DNA of 32,418 nucleotides. Source: Sulfurovum sp. GTDB taxonomy: Bacteria; Campylobacterota; Campylobacteria; Campylobacterales; Sulfurovaceae. The position numbers and the translations under genes were made by a program. Below are positions 1 through 8,103 of this stretch, piece by piece (within the stretch, counting starts at the first letter, position 1; every line of letters begins with the position of its first letter). The notes under the pieces are model-generated. The model was not told the origin of the DNA. It made no database searches and was given only the letters and a program-made list of their open reading frames with translations. Location: the NCBI GenBank assembly GCA_027071315.1, contig JALSUP010000077.1, positions 1 to 32,418 of the forward strand, read 5' to 3'.

Positions 1-12
1 CTTAAAGAGGGA

Positions 13-972
13 ATGTCCCACGAAAAAGAGTTTGACAACTATATCGATATGGCAAAATATGCTGTAGAGTGGACACTGTTGTGCTCTTATGAGCTTAAGC
101 CCAATTCCCTTAATGGAAACTACAGGATCCTCTCTCTGCCCAATATACAGATCACCTACTCGCACTTTCGCGGTTCTCTCATGTATAACTATATTGCACC
201 CATAGATACCGTTAATTTTACGGTCGTACCCTTGGTCTCCAATAAAGCATGCATTGATCAGATGAAGATCAGAACAGATATGATCGGCATTAATGATGAT
301 AAAAAGCCCTACACCCTGATGTTCAACGATGAAGTGAAATTCATAGATGTCAGTCTTAAAAAAACCGCATACGCTTCACTATATGAGAGACTGACGCCTG
401 TAGTCGATAGCTATTTTATAGATACAGATAAAAAGATAGCTTCTCTGCTTATGGATATCTTGGATACCTATAGTGAAGACACAACAGCACTTACCCTGCA
501 AACAAGTATGAAAATTGAAGCACAGATCGTAGATGCGATGATGCATATTTTAGATACACAGGAAGCCAATGTGCCTCATTTTACCAAATCTGAGAAGACA
601 GCCCTTCGCATACGCAAAGCATTTTTTGATCACATGGATGCCCCTGTCAATATTGCTTCGCTGTCAGCCAAACATCACATAAGTGAAAAAAGTCTGCAAA
701 ACGCCTTTAAATCACTTTTTGGTTTTACACCCAATCAATTTTTCAGACTCACCAAACTCAATATGGTACATCATGAATTAGTCCAATCCAATGTCAAAGA
801 GATCTCTGTCATGAGAGTGGCACAAAAATGGGGATTTAGACATATGGGAAAGTTTTCAAAATACTATACTGAACTCTTCGGAGAAAACCCTTCAGTCACC
901 TTAAGAACGGTTGCTCCGATGATCGATGGTATGAGTGCACATTGTGTGGAGAGGAAAGAGGAGATGCTTTGA
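13..972 (+). CDS. AraC-family transcriptional regulator
   Basis: A 319-residue DNA-binding regulator. Residues about 200-298 form the double helix-turn-helix of the AraC family: a first HTH around NIASLSAKHHISEKSLQNAF, then the typical FGFTPNQFFR linker, and a second HTH around VMRVAQKWGFRHMGKFSKYY. The first 190 residues match no sensor domain I can name; this region varies between AraC subfamilies and usually binds the signal or the partner subunit. The ATG lies just after an AGAGGGA Shine-Dalgarno at the window edge, so the gene appears complete although its promoter is outside. It converges with the DUF1254 gene, which is a possible but unproven target. The family call is secure; the ligand is unknown. 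Confidence 0.88.
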   Translation: MSHEKEFDNYIDMAKYAVEWTLLCSYELKPNSLNGNYRILSLPNIQITYSHFRGSLMYNYIAPIDTVNFTVVPLVSNKACIDQMKIRTDMIGINDDKKPYTLMFNDEVKFIDVSLKKTAYASLYERLTPVVDSYFIDTDKKIASLLMDILDTYSEDTTALTLQTSMKIEAQIVDAMMHILDTQEANVPHFTKSEKTALRIRKAFFDHMDAPVNIASLSAKHHISEKSLQNAFKSLFGFTPNQFFRLTKLNMVHHELVQSNVKEISVMRVAQKWGFRHMGKFSKYYTELFGENPSVTLRTVAPMIDGMSAHCVERKEEML

Positions 973-1033
973 TATGAAGATAAATATCTTAAAATATTTA
1001 CCTTCTAATTACGTTCATACCATCTGTCCCGAA

Positions 1034-1059
1034 ACTGTGAAACAACCTCCATTCACAGT
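1034..1059. terminator. Hairpin between two convergent genes
   Basis: A perfect 8-bp inverted repeat, ACTGTGAA at 1034-1041 and TTCACAGT at 1052-1059, separated by a 10-base loop, lies in the 103-bp gap between the convergent AraC and DUF1254 genes. The position suits a bidirectional terminator, but neither side has a clear T-run, so the terminator role is inferred from position only. Confidence 0.4.
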
Positions 1060-1075
1060 CTCAAGGGTCGAAGGA

Positions 1076-2689
1076 TTATTTTATCTCTTCAAAATCACTT
1101 GGTGACCAGGTTTTGTCAAACCATGGCTGAAGCGGACCGTAAAGTCTTAAGAGAACGAACCATGCTTTATCCGGTACTGTTTGTGTCCAATTGGCTTCAG
1201 GTGCACCTTTTGGCACTTTAGGACCAAAGTAAAGTGTCACCGAACCATCTTTGTTGTAGACAAGCTTGTCGCGTTTGTTATTTTTACTCGGGTAGATAGA
1301 CCCGCCCGGTACCTGAAGCTCTGAACGTGTTTGAGGGTCATAGACAACAATAGACCAGAAGTCTTTGGCAGGGACATTGGCAGGCAGTGTCACTTTGTAG
1401 CTCTTCTCTCCATGCATGATCTTGCCCTCTTTGTCAGCCGTGGCAAATGCGTAGTTTGAACCCACTCCCGGAATTTCAAGTGCCATTGCCGGTGTATTGA
1501 CCGTTGCAGAGTAGAAGAAGAGCGTACGGGCATCGAGGTTTCGTCCGCCTTTACCGCCATCTAAAAGCCAGCGGTAATCTTTACCGACAAAACCGGTGTA
1601 CCACTGCTTCCCTTCAAAAAGATAGGCTTTGGGGTCACGTGGTCGAAGAGAGATCCCTCTTGCCGTCGCATTTCCTACCGCTACCGCATCTGTTAAGATC
1701 TTTTTCATTCTCTCATCGGGTTCAAATGCCTTCCCTTTTTCAATACCGATCGCTGCCGCCTGCCCGCGAAGTTCCGGGTCTAAAAATGAAATAGGTTCAT
1801 ACTGGAGGACATGATGCAACTCTTCGTAAAATTTGAAGTTGTTGGCATGGATGGTATTGAAGAACTTCTTGGAACCGTTGACGAATTTCATAGGTTTATG
1901 CTCTTTTGCTTTGTCCAAAGGATAGATCTTCAGTCCGGTTCTCCACATTTTTGAGGCAGCATCGGGTTTACCGTCTTTCAAAAAACCTCTCAGGATCATC
2001 CAGTTCGTATAAGAGGTTGATTGGGCGATCCACACTTTGGTCGGCTTTCCTCCCACATCTACGGTGACACGGGTATCTGCTTTCATGGTTGCCTGCATAC
2101 CGTTCTCGGTAGGCTTTAGATCACCTTTGTAATCCGGTGGAAGAAGAAGATAGGTTCCTCCCTTTTTGTGGTCCGGCCCCGGAGCACCCATATCAACCAC
2201 AAAACGGAAAAAGGCATCATTGATCGTTCCAGGCCCTGCACCCGCAGGCATTTCAACGATCGTTGGCCCGTTCTTTGCCAGGTCGATGATCGAACTTGCA
2301 TAGACCGTGTCTGTATTACCTGTTAAAAAAAGAGGAGAAGAGTCCATCAGATCATCCATGACCATCACTTCATTGTAATCCACCACACCCATAGACTTCA
2401 TACCCATACGCATCGCCTCAATGGACGTTGCAGGGATAAAGTTTAAAAATACATCTACCCCACGAATAAAGTCAAGATTATCATAAACTTTAACCAGCGT
2501 CTCTTTGGTTGGAAGACCATCATAAAAATGCAAGTCACCAATACGTGTTTTGACATTATCTGGCGTCATAATATCCGTAGGTATCTTATGGTTATATCCC
2601 GGTGTTGGCGTTTCATTTGTCGGCACTTCATTGGCCATCACTGTCATGGAAAATGCGATCAGGGAGCCTGCAAGGAGTAATTTTTTCAT
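1076..2689 (-). CDS. Secreted DUF1254/DUF1214 domain protein
   Basis: A 537-residue exported protein of unknown biochemical role. It begins with a clear Sec signal peptide (KK, then a hydrophobic stretch, cleavage probably after VMA near residue 19). The region of about residues 70-200 resembles DUF1254, with the SSPLFLTGNTDTVYASSIID segment typical of that family. The C-terminal portion of about residues 400-520 resembles DUF1214, with the pattern KDFWSIVVYD and FGP. The two domains commonly occur together in periplasmic proteins. Upstream (minus strand) only a weak AAAAGG ribosome site is seen, and no strong promoter. The gene is monocistronic and converges with the AraC regulator. Family assignment is from remembered domain patterns. 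Confidence 0.85.
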   Translation of the reverse strand: MKKLLLAGSLIAFSMTVMANEVPTNETPTPGYNHKIPTDIMTPDNVKTRIGDLHFYDGLPTKETLVKVYDNLDFIRGVDVFLNFIPATSIEAMRMGMKSMGVVDYNEVMVMDDLMDSSPLFLTGNTDTVYASSIIDLAKNGPTIVEMPAGAGPGTINDAFFRFVVDMGAPGPDHKKGGTYLLLPPDYKGDLKPTENGMQATMKADTRVTVDVGGKPTKVWIAQSTSYTNWMILRGFLKDGKPDAASKMWRTGLKIYPLDKAKEHKPMKFVNGSKKFFNTIHANNFKFYEELHHVLQYEPISFLDPELRGQAAAIGIEKGKAFEPDERMKKILTDAVAVGNATARGISLRPRDPKAYLFEGKQWYTGFVGKDYRWLLDGGKGGRNLDARTLFFYSATVNTPAMALEIPGVGSNYAFATADKEGKIMHGEKSYKVTLPANVPAKDFWSIVVYDPQTRSELQVPGGSIYPSKNNKRDKLVYNKDGSVTLYFGPKVPKGAPEANWTQTVPDKAWFVLLRLYGPLQPWFDKTWSPSDFEEIK

Positions 2690-2854
2690 TTTTTGAAACC
2701 TTTTATGTTTGATTTTAAATATCGTAGCATAAAAAGGTTATGTTGTCTATCCGAAAAGTGAAAATGAGAAGTAAGTTATGAAAGATCTTTCAAAAGCTAT
2801 TGAAAAGGAGATCCCCCTTAAGAGTAGATCAAATAATGAGACACTATCCAATTA

Positions 2855-3061
2855 TTAGGAGGTAGATTTTTTTTCTATTATTTTTAGGTTGAGCCAAGAT
2901 GGTGGATTATAAAAATGAAGATTACTTTCTTCCCAGTCACCTTTTTCACTATGGCGAGTGTGCAACTTGGCATCGATAAGCGTGTACTGTAACCCTGTAA
3001 TGCTACTTATGAGATTTTTACCTTCATTTAACGCTTCCAAAACAGCCTCTTTACTTTTCAT
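2855..3061 (-). CDS. Small hypothetical protein, 68 aa
   Basis: A short reading frame with a plausible ribosome site (AAAGGAAAT before the ATG). The protein is soluble and charged, with no signal peptide, membrane segment or motif that I recognise; the middle contains TRHSEKGDWEESNLHFYNPP. It follows the cold-shock gene on the same strand but is separated from it by a strong terminator hairpin, so it would depend on readthrough or its own promoter. Being short and unrecognised it could be spurious, but start, ribosome site and lack of a better frame favour a real gene. Confidence 0.5.
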   Translation of the reverse strand: MKSKEAVLEALNEGKNLISSITGLQYTLIDAKLHTRHSEKGDWEESNLHFYNPPSWLNLKIIEKKSTS

Positions 3062-3072
3062 ACATTTCCTTT

Positions 3073-3117
3073 AAACAGCTTTGAAAAAGACCTATTGGTC
3101 TCTTTTTGAAACTGTTT
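3073..3117 (-). terminator. Rho-independent terminator of the cold-shock gene
   Basis: A long imperfect inverted repeat, AAACAG at 3073-3078 to CTGTTT at 3112-3117, has a GACC/GGTC core and an A-tract and a T-tract on either side of the stem. On the minus strand it reads AAAAAGAGACC, AATA, GGTCTTTTT, the classical intrinsic-terminator shape, immediately downstream of the cold-shock gene. A second small hairpin, GGACAG/CTGTCC at 3124-3141, lies between it and the stop codon. Confidence 0.75.
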
Positions 3118-3153
3118 AAGCCAGGACAGAATACTCTGTCCATGGTGATGGTC

Positions 3154-3372
3154 TTAAAGACCAGTAACGTTTTCGGCTTGTAAGCCTTTTTCGCCTTCTG
3201 TCACTTCAAAAGTTACTTTTTGTCCGTCATTAAGAGAAACACGGTCATAACCATTATTGTTGATATTACGGTAGTGTACAAATACATCTTTTCCGCCATT
3301 TTCTTGTTCGATAAAACCGAAACCTTTTTCACTGTTGAACCATTTTACTGTTCCATTTACTTGATTTGCCAT
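3154..3372 (-). CDS. Cold-shock domain protein (CspA family)
   Basis: A 72-residue single cold-shock domain, the usual length for this family. The RNA-binding motifs are present: RNP1 as KGFGFI (residues 16-21) and RNP2 as VFVHY (residues 30-34, normally VFVHF), after the typical start [15 protein letters not shown]. Family members bind single-stranded RNA and DNA in the cytoplasm and melt secondary structure, often at low temperature. The ATG is preceded by AAAGGAA. A promoter candidate about 160 bp upstream implies a long 5' leader, as known for cold-regulated csp genes; cold regulation here is inference. The specific paralogue letter cannot be assigned. Confidence 0.95.
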   Translation of the reverse strand: MANQVNGTVKWFNSEKGFGFIEQENGGKDVFVHYRNINNNGYDRVSLNDGQKVTFEVTEGEKGLQAENVTGL

Positions 3373-3530
3373 TGCAATTCCTTTGGTTGTTTATACACAT
3401 CATTACTGAAGTGACTGAAAATATAAAGTGGAGTGTTCTTGGGGAGGATAATACTGCAAACGAAGGTCATCAATAAAAGTCAATCCAAAGATGAACTCTA
3501 AATCATCTTTCAATACGTGCAGTATAGCAG

Positions 3531-3539
3531 AATAGAGAA
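3531..3539 (-). promoter_or_regulatory. Extended -10 promoter for the cold-shock gene
   Basis: The minus strand reads TGCTATACT here, an extended -10 (TGn plus TATACT) about 160 bp upstream of the cold-shock start. Transcription would begin near 3524 and give a leader of about 150 nt. No good -35 is visible, which is common in Campylobacterota promoters. Confidence 0.45.
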
Positions 3540-3625
3540 ACGATAGCAAGCCATTGGCCGAGACTCGTATTTGGTTTAGTTAGGTCCTTAACTTTCGCAC
3601 CTAAATTCTAAGTAAATTCTATCCA

Positions 3626-3634
3626 CCCCCCCCC
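3626..3634. repeat. Homopolymeric C9 tract
   Basis: Nine consecutive C residues on the plus strand in a gene-free stretch. In Campylobacterota, C/G tracts of this length often vary by slippage and switch surface genes, but no open frame crosses this one; both strands around it are closed by stops. It lies next to decayed transposase-like sequence. Confidence 0.8.
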
Positions 3635-3641
3635 TTAATCA

Positions 3642-3830
3642 CTATTGCTGAGAGATGCTGCCTTGTGTCGCTTGACATCAATTTTCACAAGTGATATTTT
3701 CTATATCGATGACATCAGATATTTTATCCATTGCATTAGATTCATAAAGGGAAGATTCAAGTTTTTCTTTTTGGGAAGGTATCAGGCTTATGAGTTGTTT
3801 TAAAAGTTTTGAAAAAGCTTTACTTTACAT
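3642..3830 (-). pseudogene. Possible decayed IS1595-type transposase N-terminus
   Basis: Read on the minus strand from the ATG at 3828-3830, the frame gives M, stop, then SKAFSKLLKQL, an acidic spacer, ITCEN, a second stop (TGA, 3678-3680) and CQATQGS. The arrangement resembles the N-terminal helix followed by a zinc-ribbon (CPHCQ) of IS1595-family transposases. Two in-frame stops show it cannot be expressed. The match is weak, and the fragment is in the opposite orientation to the C-terminal-like fragment at 3883-4032. Confidence 0.35.
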
Positions 3831-3882
3831 GACTGCGGTCTTCTTTATCATCTTAACTTCTTATTGATTGTAACACTTTTGG

Positions 3883-4032
3883 ATGTACCTACTGTTAATT
3901 AATGCGGACATAGCCTTTCGATTTAATCGCAGATTATCTAAATATAGAGGTCTTGTTTTTAGAAGACTTTTGGAACAAGCCGTGGAAACATCCCCTATCA
4001 CAGAAAAAGATGTGACATCTGGGTATAATTAG
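3883..4032 (+). pseudogene. IS1595-type transposase C-terminal remnant
   Basis: An open stretch of 49 codons ending in TAG translates to a segment with AFRFNRRLSKYRGLVFRRLL followed by EQAVETSPIT. This closely follows the conserved end of IS1595-family transposases (pattern FRFNRR, then SRG, L, FYRLLEQAV, then P-T). The catalytic DDE part is absent. It is therefore a leftover of an old insertion, not a gene. It abuts the 3' end of the sulfotransferase-like gene. Confidence 0.6.
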
Positions 4033-4044
4033 CAACATGAGGAG

Positions 4045-5247
4045 TTAACAGACTAGCCTATTATTTTTTTGCTTGAACGGATGTTGAATCTTTTTCTCTG
4101 TTCTATGAATCATATCATGATTGATAGCTCTCCGTAATCGTTGCATAAGCACAATTAGATCATCAAGAGTAGCGCCTACAACATCATCTACGGAGATCAT
4201 ATTCGAAACATGTACTTTAAACTGCTCCATATTTTCTTTTGCCACAACAATAAGGTCTTTTTCACACCGGATCTCATCGACCTGGTCAAAGATCGTTGCC
4301 GCTTCATCCAGTAGTGGTGTATCGAGACGGGTTTCAATCCAATGTATATCTTCCTTGTACAGTTCAAACAATATATTGAACGCATACATAGAGATCTTCA
4401 CACTTCTCGTTCCAAATGATATCATATATTCTACTAAAGCATCATTCTGACGTTTTTTATTCGCTCCCATACCGTATCCCGGGCCGTATTTATAAAAGAG
4501 GTAAAGAAATGAGATAGCCTCAAGAGACAATGCCGTGTCTGTAAACCTGAACTGCGTTCTCTTGACTTTCAAATGATGACGCTCCAAAAAATCATTGGTA
4601 ATGTTCCCATCATACAATCCTTCTTTATCAAAAGGACACAGCTGTACATTCTTCTTCCCGAAAACATGGTCAAACTTGCTCAAACTGTGCCTATAGTGTG
4701 GATACAGAATATCCAGGTTTTCAAAATCGATACTGCCATCCTTCACTCTTTCCTGAGCCATACTGTTCATATAGGCAATAGGAGATCGGACATAGGCAAA
4801 GACTTCGATCTTTTCAAAAAACTGAGTAAGATATCTTTTAAGCTGTAGCAGTTCAGGTTGATCCAGCATAGTCACTCCTTCACCGGAAAGAACAAATGTT
4901 TTAGACTGCTCATTCCTCTGAACAGCTTGACGGAAGAGTTGATCAATACGTTTTTGTATCGATATAAGCCTTTCCGTAGCATACTTCAGTTCGGTCACAT
5001 ATTTGTTGGTCTTCTGCTTATTTCCAAAAAGTGCATAGAGCGGCATACTATGATCCGCCGTACCCAGGTCAATATATACGAAGTTTATATTGTTATCATT
5101 GTCAGCTAGATTCTTCTGAAGAGAAGAAGCCCCTGTCGTATGCATACCTATATGCAGGATGCAGCCCTTTCTTTTCGTTTTTACGGGTCGGTACATCATT
5201 TTTTGGATTTCTGTTGTCCCTGTATTTGCATGAGACCATCTTTTCAT
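4045..5247 (-). CDS. Sulfotransferase-like protein
   Basis: A 400-residue protein resembling the PAPS-dependent sulfotransferase superfamily. Residues 32-44, HIGMHTTGASSLQ, form the 5'-phosphosulfate loop (family pattern HIGMHKTGTTSIQ), and residues 150-160, FAYVRSPIAYM, form the 3'-phosphate loop, with Arg154 and Ser155. Two usual residues in the first loop (K and the second T) are replaced by T and A, so activity is uncertain. The start was placed at the ATG at 5247, which has a strong AGGAGGAG ribosome site two bases inside the upstream gene's end; the frame extends further upstream but overlaps that gene. It is the last gene of the kinase-cyclase operon, suggesting signal-dependent modification of a surface sugar or lipid (inference). 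Confidence 0.7.
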   Translation of the reverse strand: MKRWSHANTGTTEIQKMMYRPVKTKRKGCILHIGMHTTGASSLQKNLADNDNNINFVYIDLGTADHSMPLYALFGNKQKTNKYVTELKYATERLISIQKRIDQLFRQAVQRNEQSKTFVLSGEGVTMLDQPELLQLKRYLTQFFEKIEVFAYVRSPIAYMNSMAQERVKDGSIDFENLDILYPHYRHSLSKFDHVFGKKNVQLCPFDKEGLYDGNITNDFLERHHLKVKRTQFRFTDTALSLEAISFLYLFYKYGPGYGMGANKKRQNDALVEYMISFGTRSVKISMYAFNILFELYKEDIHWIETRLDTPLLDEAATIFDQVDEIRCEKDLIVVAKENMEQFKVHVSNMISVDDVVGATLDDLIVLMQRLRRAINHDMIHRTEKKIQHPFKQKNNRLVC

Positions 5248-5248
5248 A

Positions 5249-6202
5249 TTAAACTCCTCCTGTTGTTTGACGATAGAAAAGAAAATCAGATTTTCCGTTT
5301 GCTTTTGCCTGATACATAGCAAAATCCGCCTGCTGGATGAGTTCTTCTCTGTCAGAATTTCCTTCTATGCACATACTGATACCGATGCTGCAGGATACCT
5401 GTAAATGATTTCCTTTAAAGATGATAGGTGTGGAGGCTGATTTTATGATCTTTCTCGCCAAAACCATTAAACATTCTTTGCTAGAGACATTTTCAACTAT
5501 GAGTGCAAATTCATCTCCACCGATACGGGCCAAAAAATCACTTTTTCGAATAGTACTTCTGATATTATCTACTACACTTACAAGTATGGCATCTCCCGCT
5601 TTGTGCCCATAACTGTCATTAATATTTTTGAAATTATCCAGATCTATAAAAAAAAGTGACATGTCATTCTTCTCTATTTTCGACAATGAAATCGCCATAT
5701 TGAGCTGTTGATTAAAAAGAAAACGGTTTGGAATGGATGTCAACGCATCATGATGTGCCAGTTCATACAGTTTTTCCTCTTTCGCTTTACGTACCATTTC
5801 TTTTGCACGCTGTGCATCGATCTTATTTTGCAGATTTTGGGCTATCAATTCAAGTCTTTCCATCAGCAGTTCAACATTGATGGGCTTGACCACAAAACCA
5901 TCTATACAGATATTAATGGCATCCAAAAGAATACCTCTTTCATCAAATGCCGATACAATGACAATCGGCCGGGAGCGGTCCATGTTTTTTATGACCATAG
6001 CCATATCCAGACCGCTCATAACAGGCATATTGATATCGGTAATGATGATATCCGGTTTTTTTTCTTTATAATATGCCAACCCTTCTTCTCCATTATATGC
6101 CTGATAAAAGACTTTAACCTCACTCTGCAGTATCAACTTCATTTCTTCCTGTGTATTTTTATCATCTTCAACATATAAAAGTGTAAAATTATGTAGAGCC
6201 AT
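5249..6202 (-). CDS. Response regulator diguanylate cyclase (REC-GGDEF)
   Basis: A 317-residue protein that should make cyclic di-GMP when phosphorylated. The N-terminal receiver domain has the acidic pair, the phosphoacceptor Asp56 in DIIITDINMPVMSG, and the conserved Lys106 in VVKP. A coiled linker (about residues 115-148) leads to a GGDEF domain with the intact active-site GGDEF at 228-232 and the inhibitory RxxD site (RKSD, 219-222) exactly five residues before it, so product feedback is expected. The stop codon TGA of the kinase gene overlaps this ATG (TGATG), and an AAAGGAT ribosome site precedes it. A GTG three bases upstream is also possible. The kinase encoded upstream is the likely partner. 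Confidence 0.93.
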   Translation of the reverse strand: MALHNFTLLYVEDDKNTQEEMKLILQSEVKVFYQAYNGEEGLAYYKEKKPDIIITDINMPVMSGLDMAMVIKNMDRSRPIVIVSAFDERGILLDAINICIDGFVVKPINVELLMERLELIAQNLQNKIDAQRAKEMVRKAKEEKLYELAHHDALTSIPNRFLFNQQLNMAISLSKIEKNDMSLFFIDLDNFKNINDSYGHKAGDAILVSVVDNIRSTIRKSDFLARIGGDEFALIVENVSSKECLMVLARKIIKSASTPIIFKGNHLQVSCSIGISMCIEGNSDREELIQQADFAMYQAKANGKSDFLFYRQTTGGV

Positions 6203-7860
6203 CACATATCCTTTGGCAGAAAAATAGTAAAACGTACCCCTTCCTGGGTATTAGAAACCGTTACATTCCCATGCATATGATCAATAATGATCATTTTGAC
6301 CATATAAAGCCCTAATCCGGTACCATTCTTATTCTCTTTTGTCGAGAAATAATGATCAAATATCTTATCAATGATGGCATCAGGTATACCCCCTGCATTG
6401 TCCTCTATACTGATAACAATATCATTCTCCGTTTCATCGATTACGATCTGAATATGTTTTTCCTCCCGGGATCTTTCTACCAACGCATCTTTTGCGTTGG
6501 AGACAAGGTTCAATATTGCCTGAAAAAACTCATTCGGATATCCTTTTGCATAATATATTTGACCGGCTTTGAATTCAATATGAATATTGTGCAGTGTAAA
6601 CATTGCATCCGTCATACTAAGGACTTTTTCTATCGTTTCATTGATACAAAAGCGCTTTTTCTCTTTTTCATCCCTAAAAAAGTTTCGAAAATCATCAATT
6701 GTTCCCGACATATGCTCTATCAGTTTTTGGGACTTCTGTTTAAAAAGGTCCACATCATCATCTTCCAGTGTGTCACGATGATACTTCATTACCAGTAATT
6801 GATTGACAAGTGAGAGATTATTCAGAAGTTGTCTCCACTGATGTGCTATCATTGCTATCATTTCTCCCATTTGTACCAAACGACTTTGCTGCAACACCCG
6901 TAGCTGCCGCTCTTCATGTTCATGGTATTCTCTGTTGATCATTTGGTATAGTTCGCTGTTCGTTCTCCTCCTCTCTTCAAAAAGAACACCTACGACCAAA
7001 ACCGTTAAAACATGAGTCAAAATAAAAAAATTCATATTGATGATATTGTTGATGTCTGAATTGAAAGAAAATACACCGATACCACGATCAGCAGCGTATA
7101 CCGATACGCTCGCAATTATGACAGCATACAATGTACCGTAGGACATTCCTTTGTGTGCAACGATCAAGGTGGCCAACGGTATGGTAAAGGTCATGAGCAC
7201 AGAGAGATTTTCAATATCAAGTTTTATTTCCAGAAGATAGATAAACAGTGTGAATCCGAGACCATATAAGAAGAATTCCAAAAGACGGATCTGTTTGTAA
7301 TTAATAAGAAAAAGAAGTGTGAACGGTGCAAAAAGAAGCTCTTCAACCATATTGTCGAGCCACCACGAATACAGTGATTTACTATATACAATATTTTCGT
7401 TGAACATATATTGCAGCAGCCATATTATATTACTCAAAAGCGCACTGAACGGTTGCAATATAATGACAATGATCAATATGAGTCCCAGAACATCTTCCAG
7501 ACGTATCAACCTTCTGTCCAGTTTATACTCATCGAACAGATGGACCGCGAGCACAGCTTCGAGCGAAACTATCATGGCTATTTCAACTGATGGCATCCAT
7601 CCAAAACCACTGTTCAATGCTGCGATAAAATGACCGATAAAGATGCCTGGCCAAATCCTTTTTCCAAAAAAAAGTGCTGCACCCAAAGCGATGCCATCGG
7701 CAGGGAAGACAACAAGATCTCCAAAATTATGTCTGCCGGAAAACACATCAGTCGTATTAACAGTAACTACATAGAATATGGCAATCACCAACACGGGAAT
7801 CATAGAGTAAAAAGGTTGGTCCTGCTCATGTTTCATTTTGTGTAGTAGTCTGGTCAACAT
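6202..7860 (-). CDS. MASE1-type membrane sensor histidine kinase
   Basis: A 552-residue membrane kinase. Residues 20-295 carry about eight hydrophobic segments with the FPADGIALGAALFFGKRIWP signature of MASE1, an integral membrane sensor domain whose ligand is largely unknown. A short coiled coil leads to the phosphoacceptor box with His340 in IAHQWRQLLNNLS, a version common in Campylobacterota. The ATPase domain follows, with the N box around Asn455 (NLVSNAKDAL), the G1 box DNAGGIP near 487 and the G2 box GTGLGLYM at 513-520. All catalytic motifs look intact. It overlaps the cyclase gene by a TGATG junction and is divergent from an OmpR-type regulator; either could be its phosphotransfer partner. 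Confidence 0.92.
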   Translation of the reverse strand: MLTRLLHKMKHEQDQPFYSMIPVLVIAIFYVVTVNTTDVFSGRHNFGDLVVFPADGIALGAALFFGKRIWPGIFIGHFIAALNSGFGWMPSVEIAMIVSLEAVLAVHLFDEYKLDRRLIRLEDVLGLILIIVIILQPFSALLSNIIWLLQYMFNENIVYSKSLYSWWLDNMVEELLFAPFTLLFLINYKQIRLLEFFLYGLGFTLFIYLLEIKLDIENLSVLMTFTIPLATLIVAHKGMSYGTLYAVIIASVSVYAADRGIGVFSFNSDINNIINMNFFILTHVLTVLVVGVLFEERRRTNSELYQMINREYHEHEERQLRVLQQSRLVQMGEMIAMIAHQWRQLLNNLSLVNQLLVMKYHRDTLEDDDVDLFKQKSQKLIEHMSGTIDDFRNFFRDEKEKKRFCINETIEKVLSMTDAMFTLHNIHIEFKAGQIYYAKGYPNEFFQAILNLVSNAKDALVERSREEKHIQIVIDETENDIVISIEDNAGGIPDAIIDKIFDHYFSTKENKNGTGLGLYMVKMIIIDHMHGNVTVSNTQEGVRFTIFLPKDM

Positions 7861-7883
7861 AATGACCCTGGAGTACTTTGCAT
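7854..7883 (-). CDS. Putative 9-codon leader ORF of the kinase operon
   Basis: On the minus strand a GGGGGGAG Shine-Dalgarno stands seven bases before ATG 7881-7883, which opens a frame encoding MQSTPGSLC and ends in TGA at 7854-7856. That TGA lies inside the kinase start region, so the two frames overlap by seven bases. The kinase's own ribosome site (AGGG) is much weaker. Translation of the short frame could therefore feed ribosomes to the kinase start. This is a candidate only, since short frames also arise by chance. Confidence 0.35.
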   Translation of the reverse strand: MQSTPGSLC

Positions 7884-7920
7884 ATTTATTCTCCCCCCGG
7901 AAAATTCAATGATATCTGAT

Positions 7921-8029
7921 GTAAATATTTACAAGCTTTACAAGCTGTCAATAGAATAAGAATACTATTATCCTACATTTACAAAAGTTATATTAAATCC
8001 TTTTTATTTGGAATAAAATATTATATAAT
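7921..8029. promoter_or_regulatory. Divergent regulatory region with repeated TTTACAAGC boxes
   Basis: The 243-bp gap between the MASE1 kinase and the OmpR-type regulator contains two abutting direct repeats, TTTACAAGC at 7928-7936 and 7937-7945, a related TTTACAAAA at 7978-7986 and a palindrome GTAAATATTTAC at 7921-7932. On the minus strand TTGACA (7947-7952) overlaps the repeat block and could be the -35 of the kinase operon. On the plus strand TATAAT at 8024-8029 could be the -10 of the regulator. OmpR-family proteins bind direct repeats, so these boxes are candidate operators. Confidence 0.45.
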
Positions 8030-8103
8030 GAAACTCTCATCAAAAATACACTAAAATCTGTTAAATCTGTAGTTGTCAAGAATATCCGAAAAGGTTTGCT
8101 CAT

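Noticed and set aside
3626-3634. Phase-variable gene controlled by the C9 tract
   Set aside because: No open frame crosses the tract on either strand, and no nearby gene start depends on it.
5248-5322. Upstream extension of the sulfotransferase-like protein
   Set aside because: It would overlap the cyclase gene by over 70 bases and has no ribosome site; AGGAGGAG points to the ATG at 5247.
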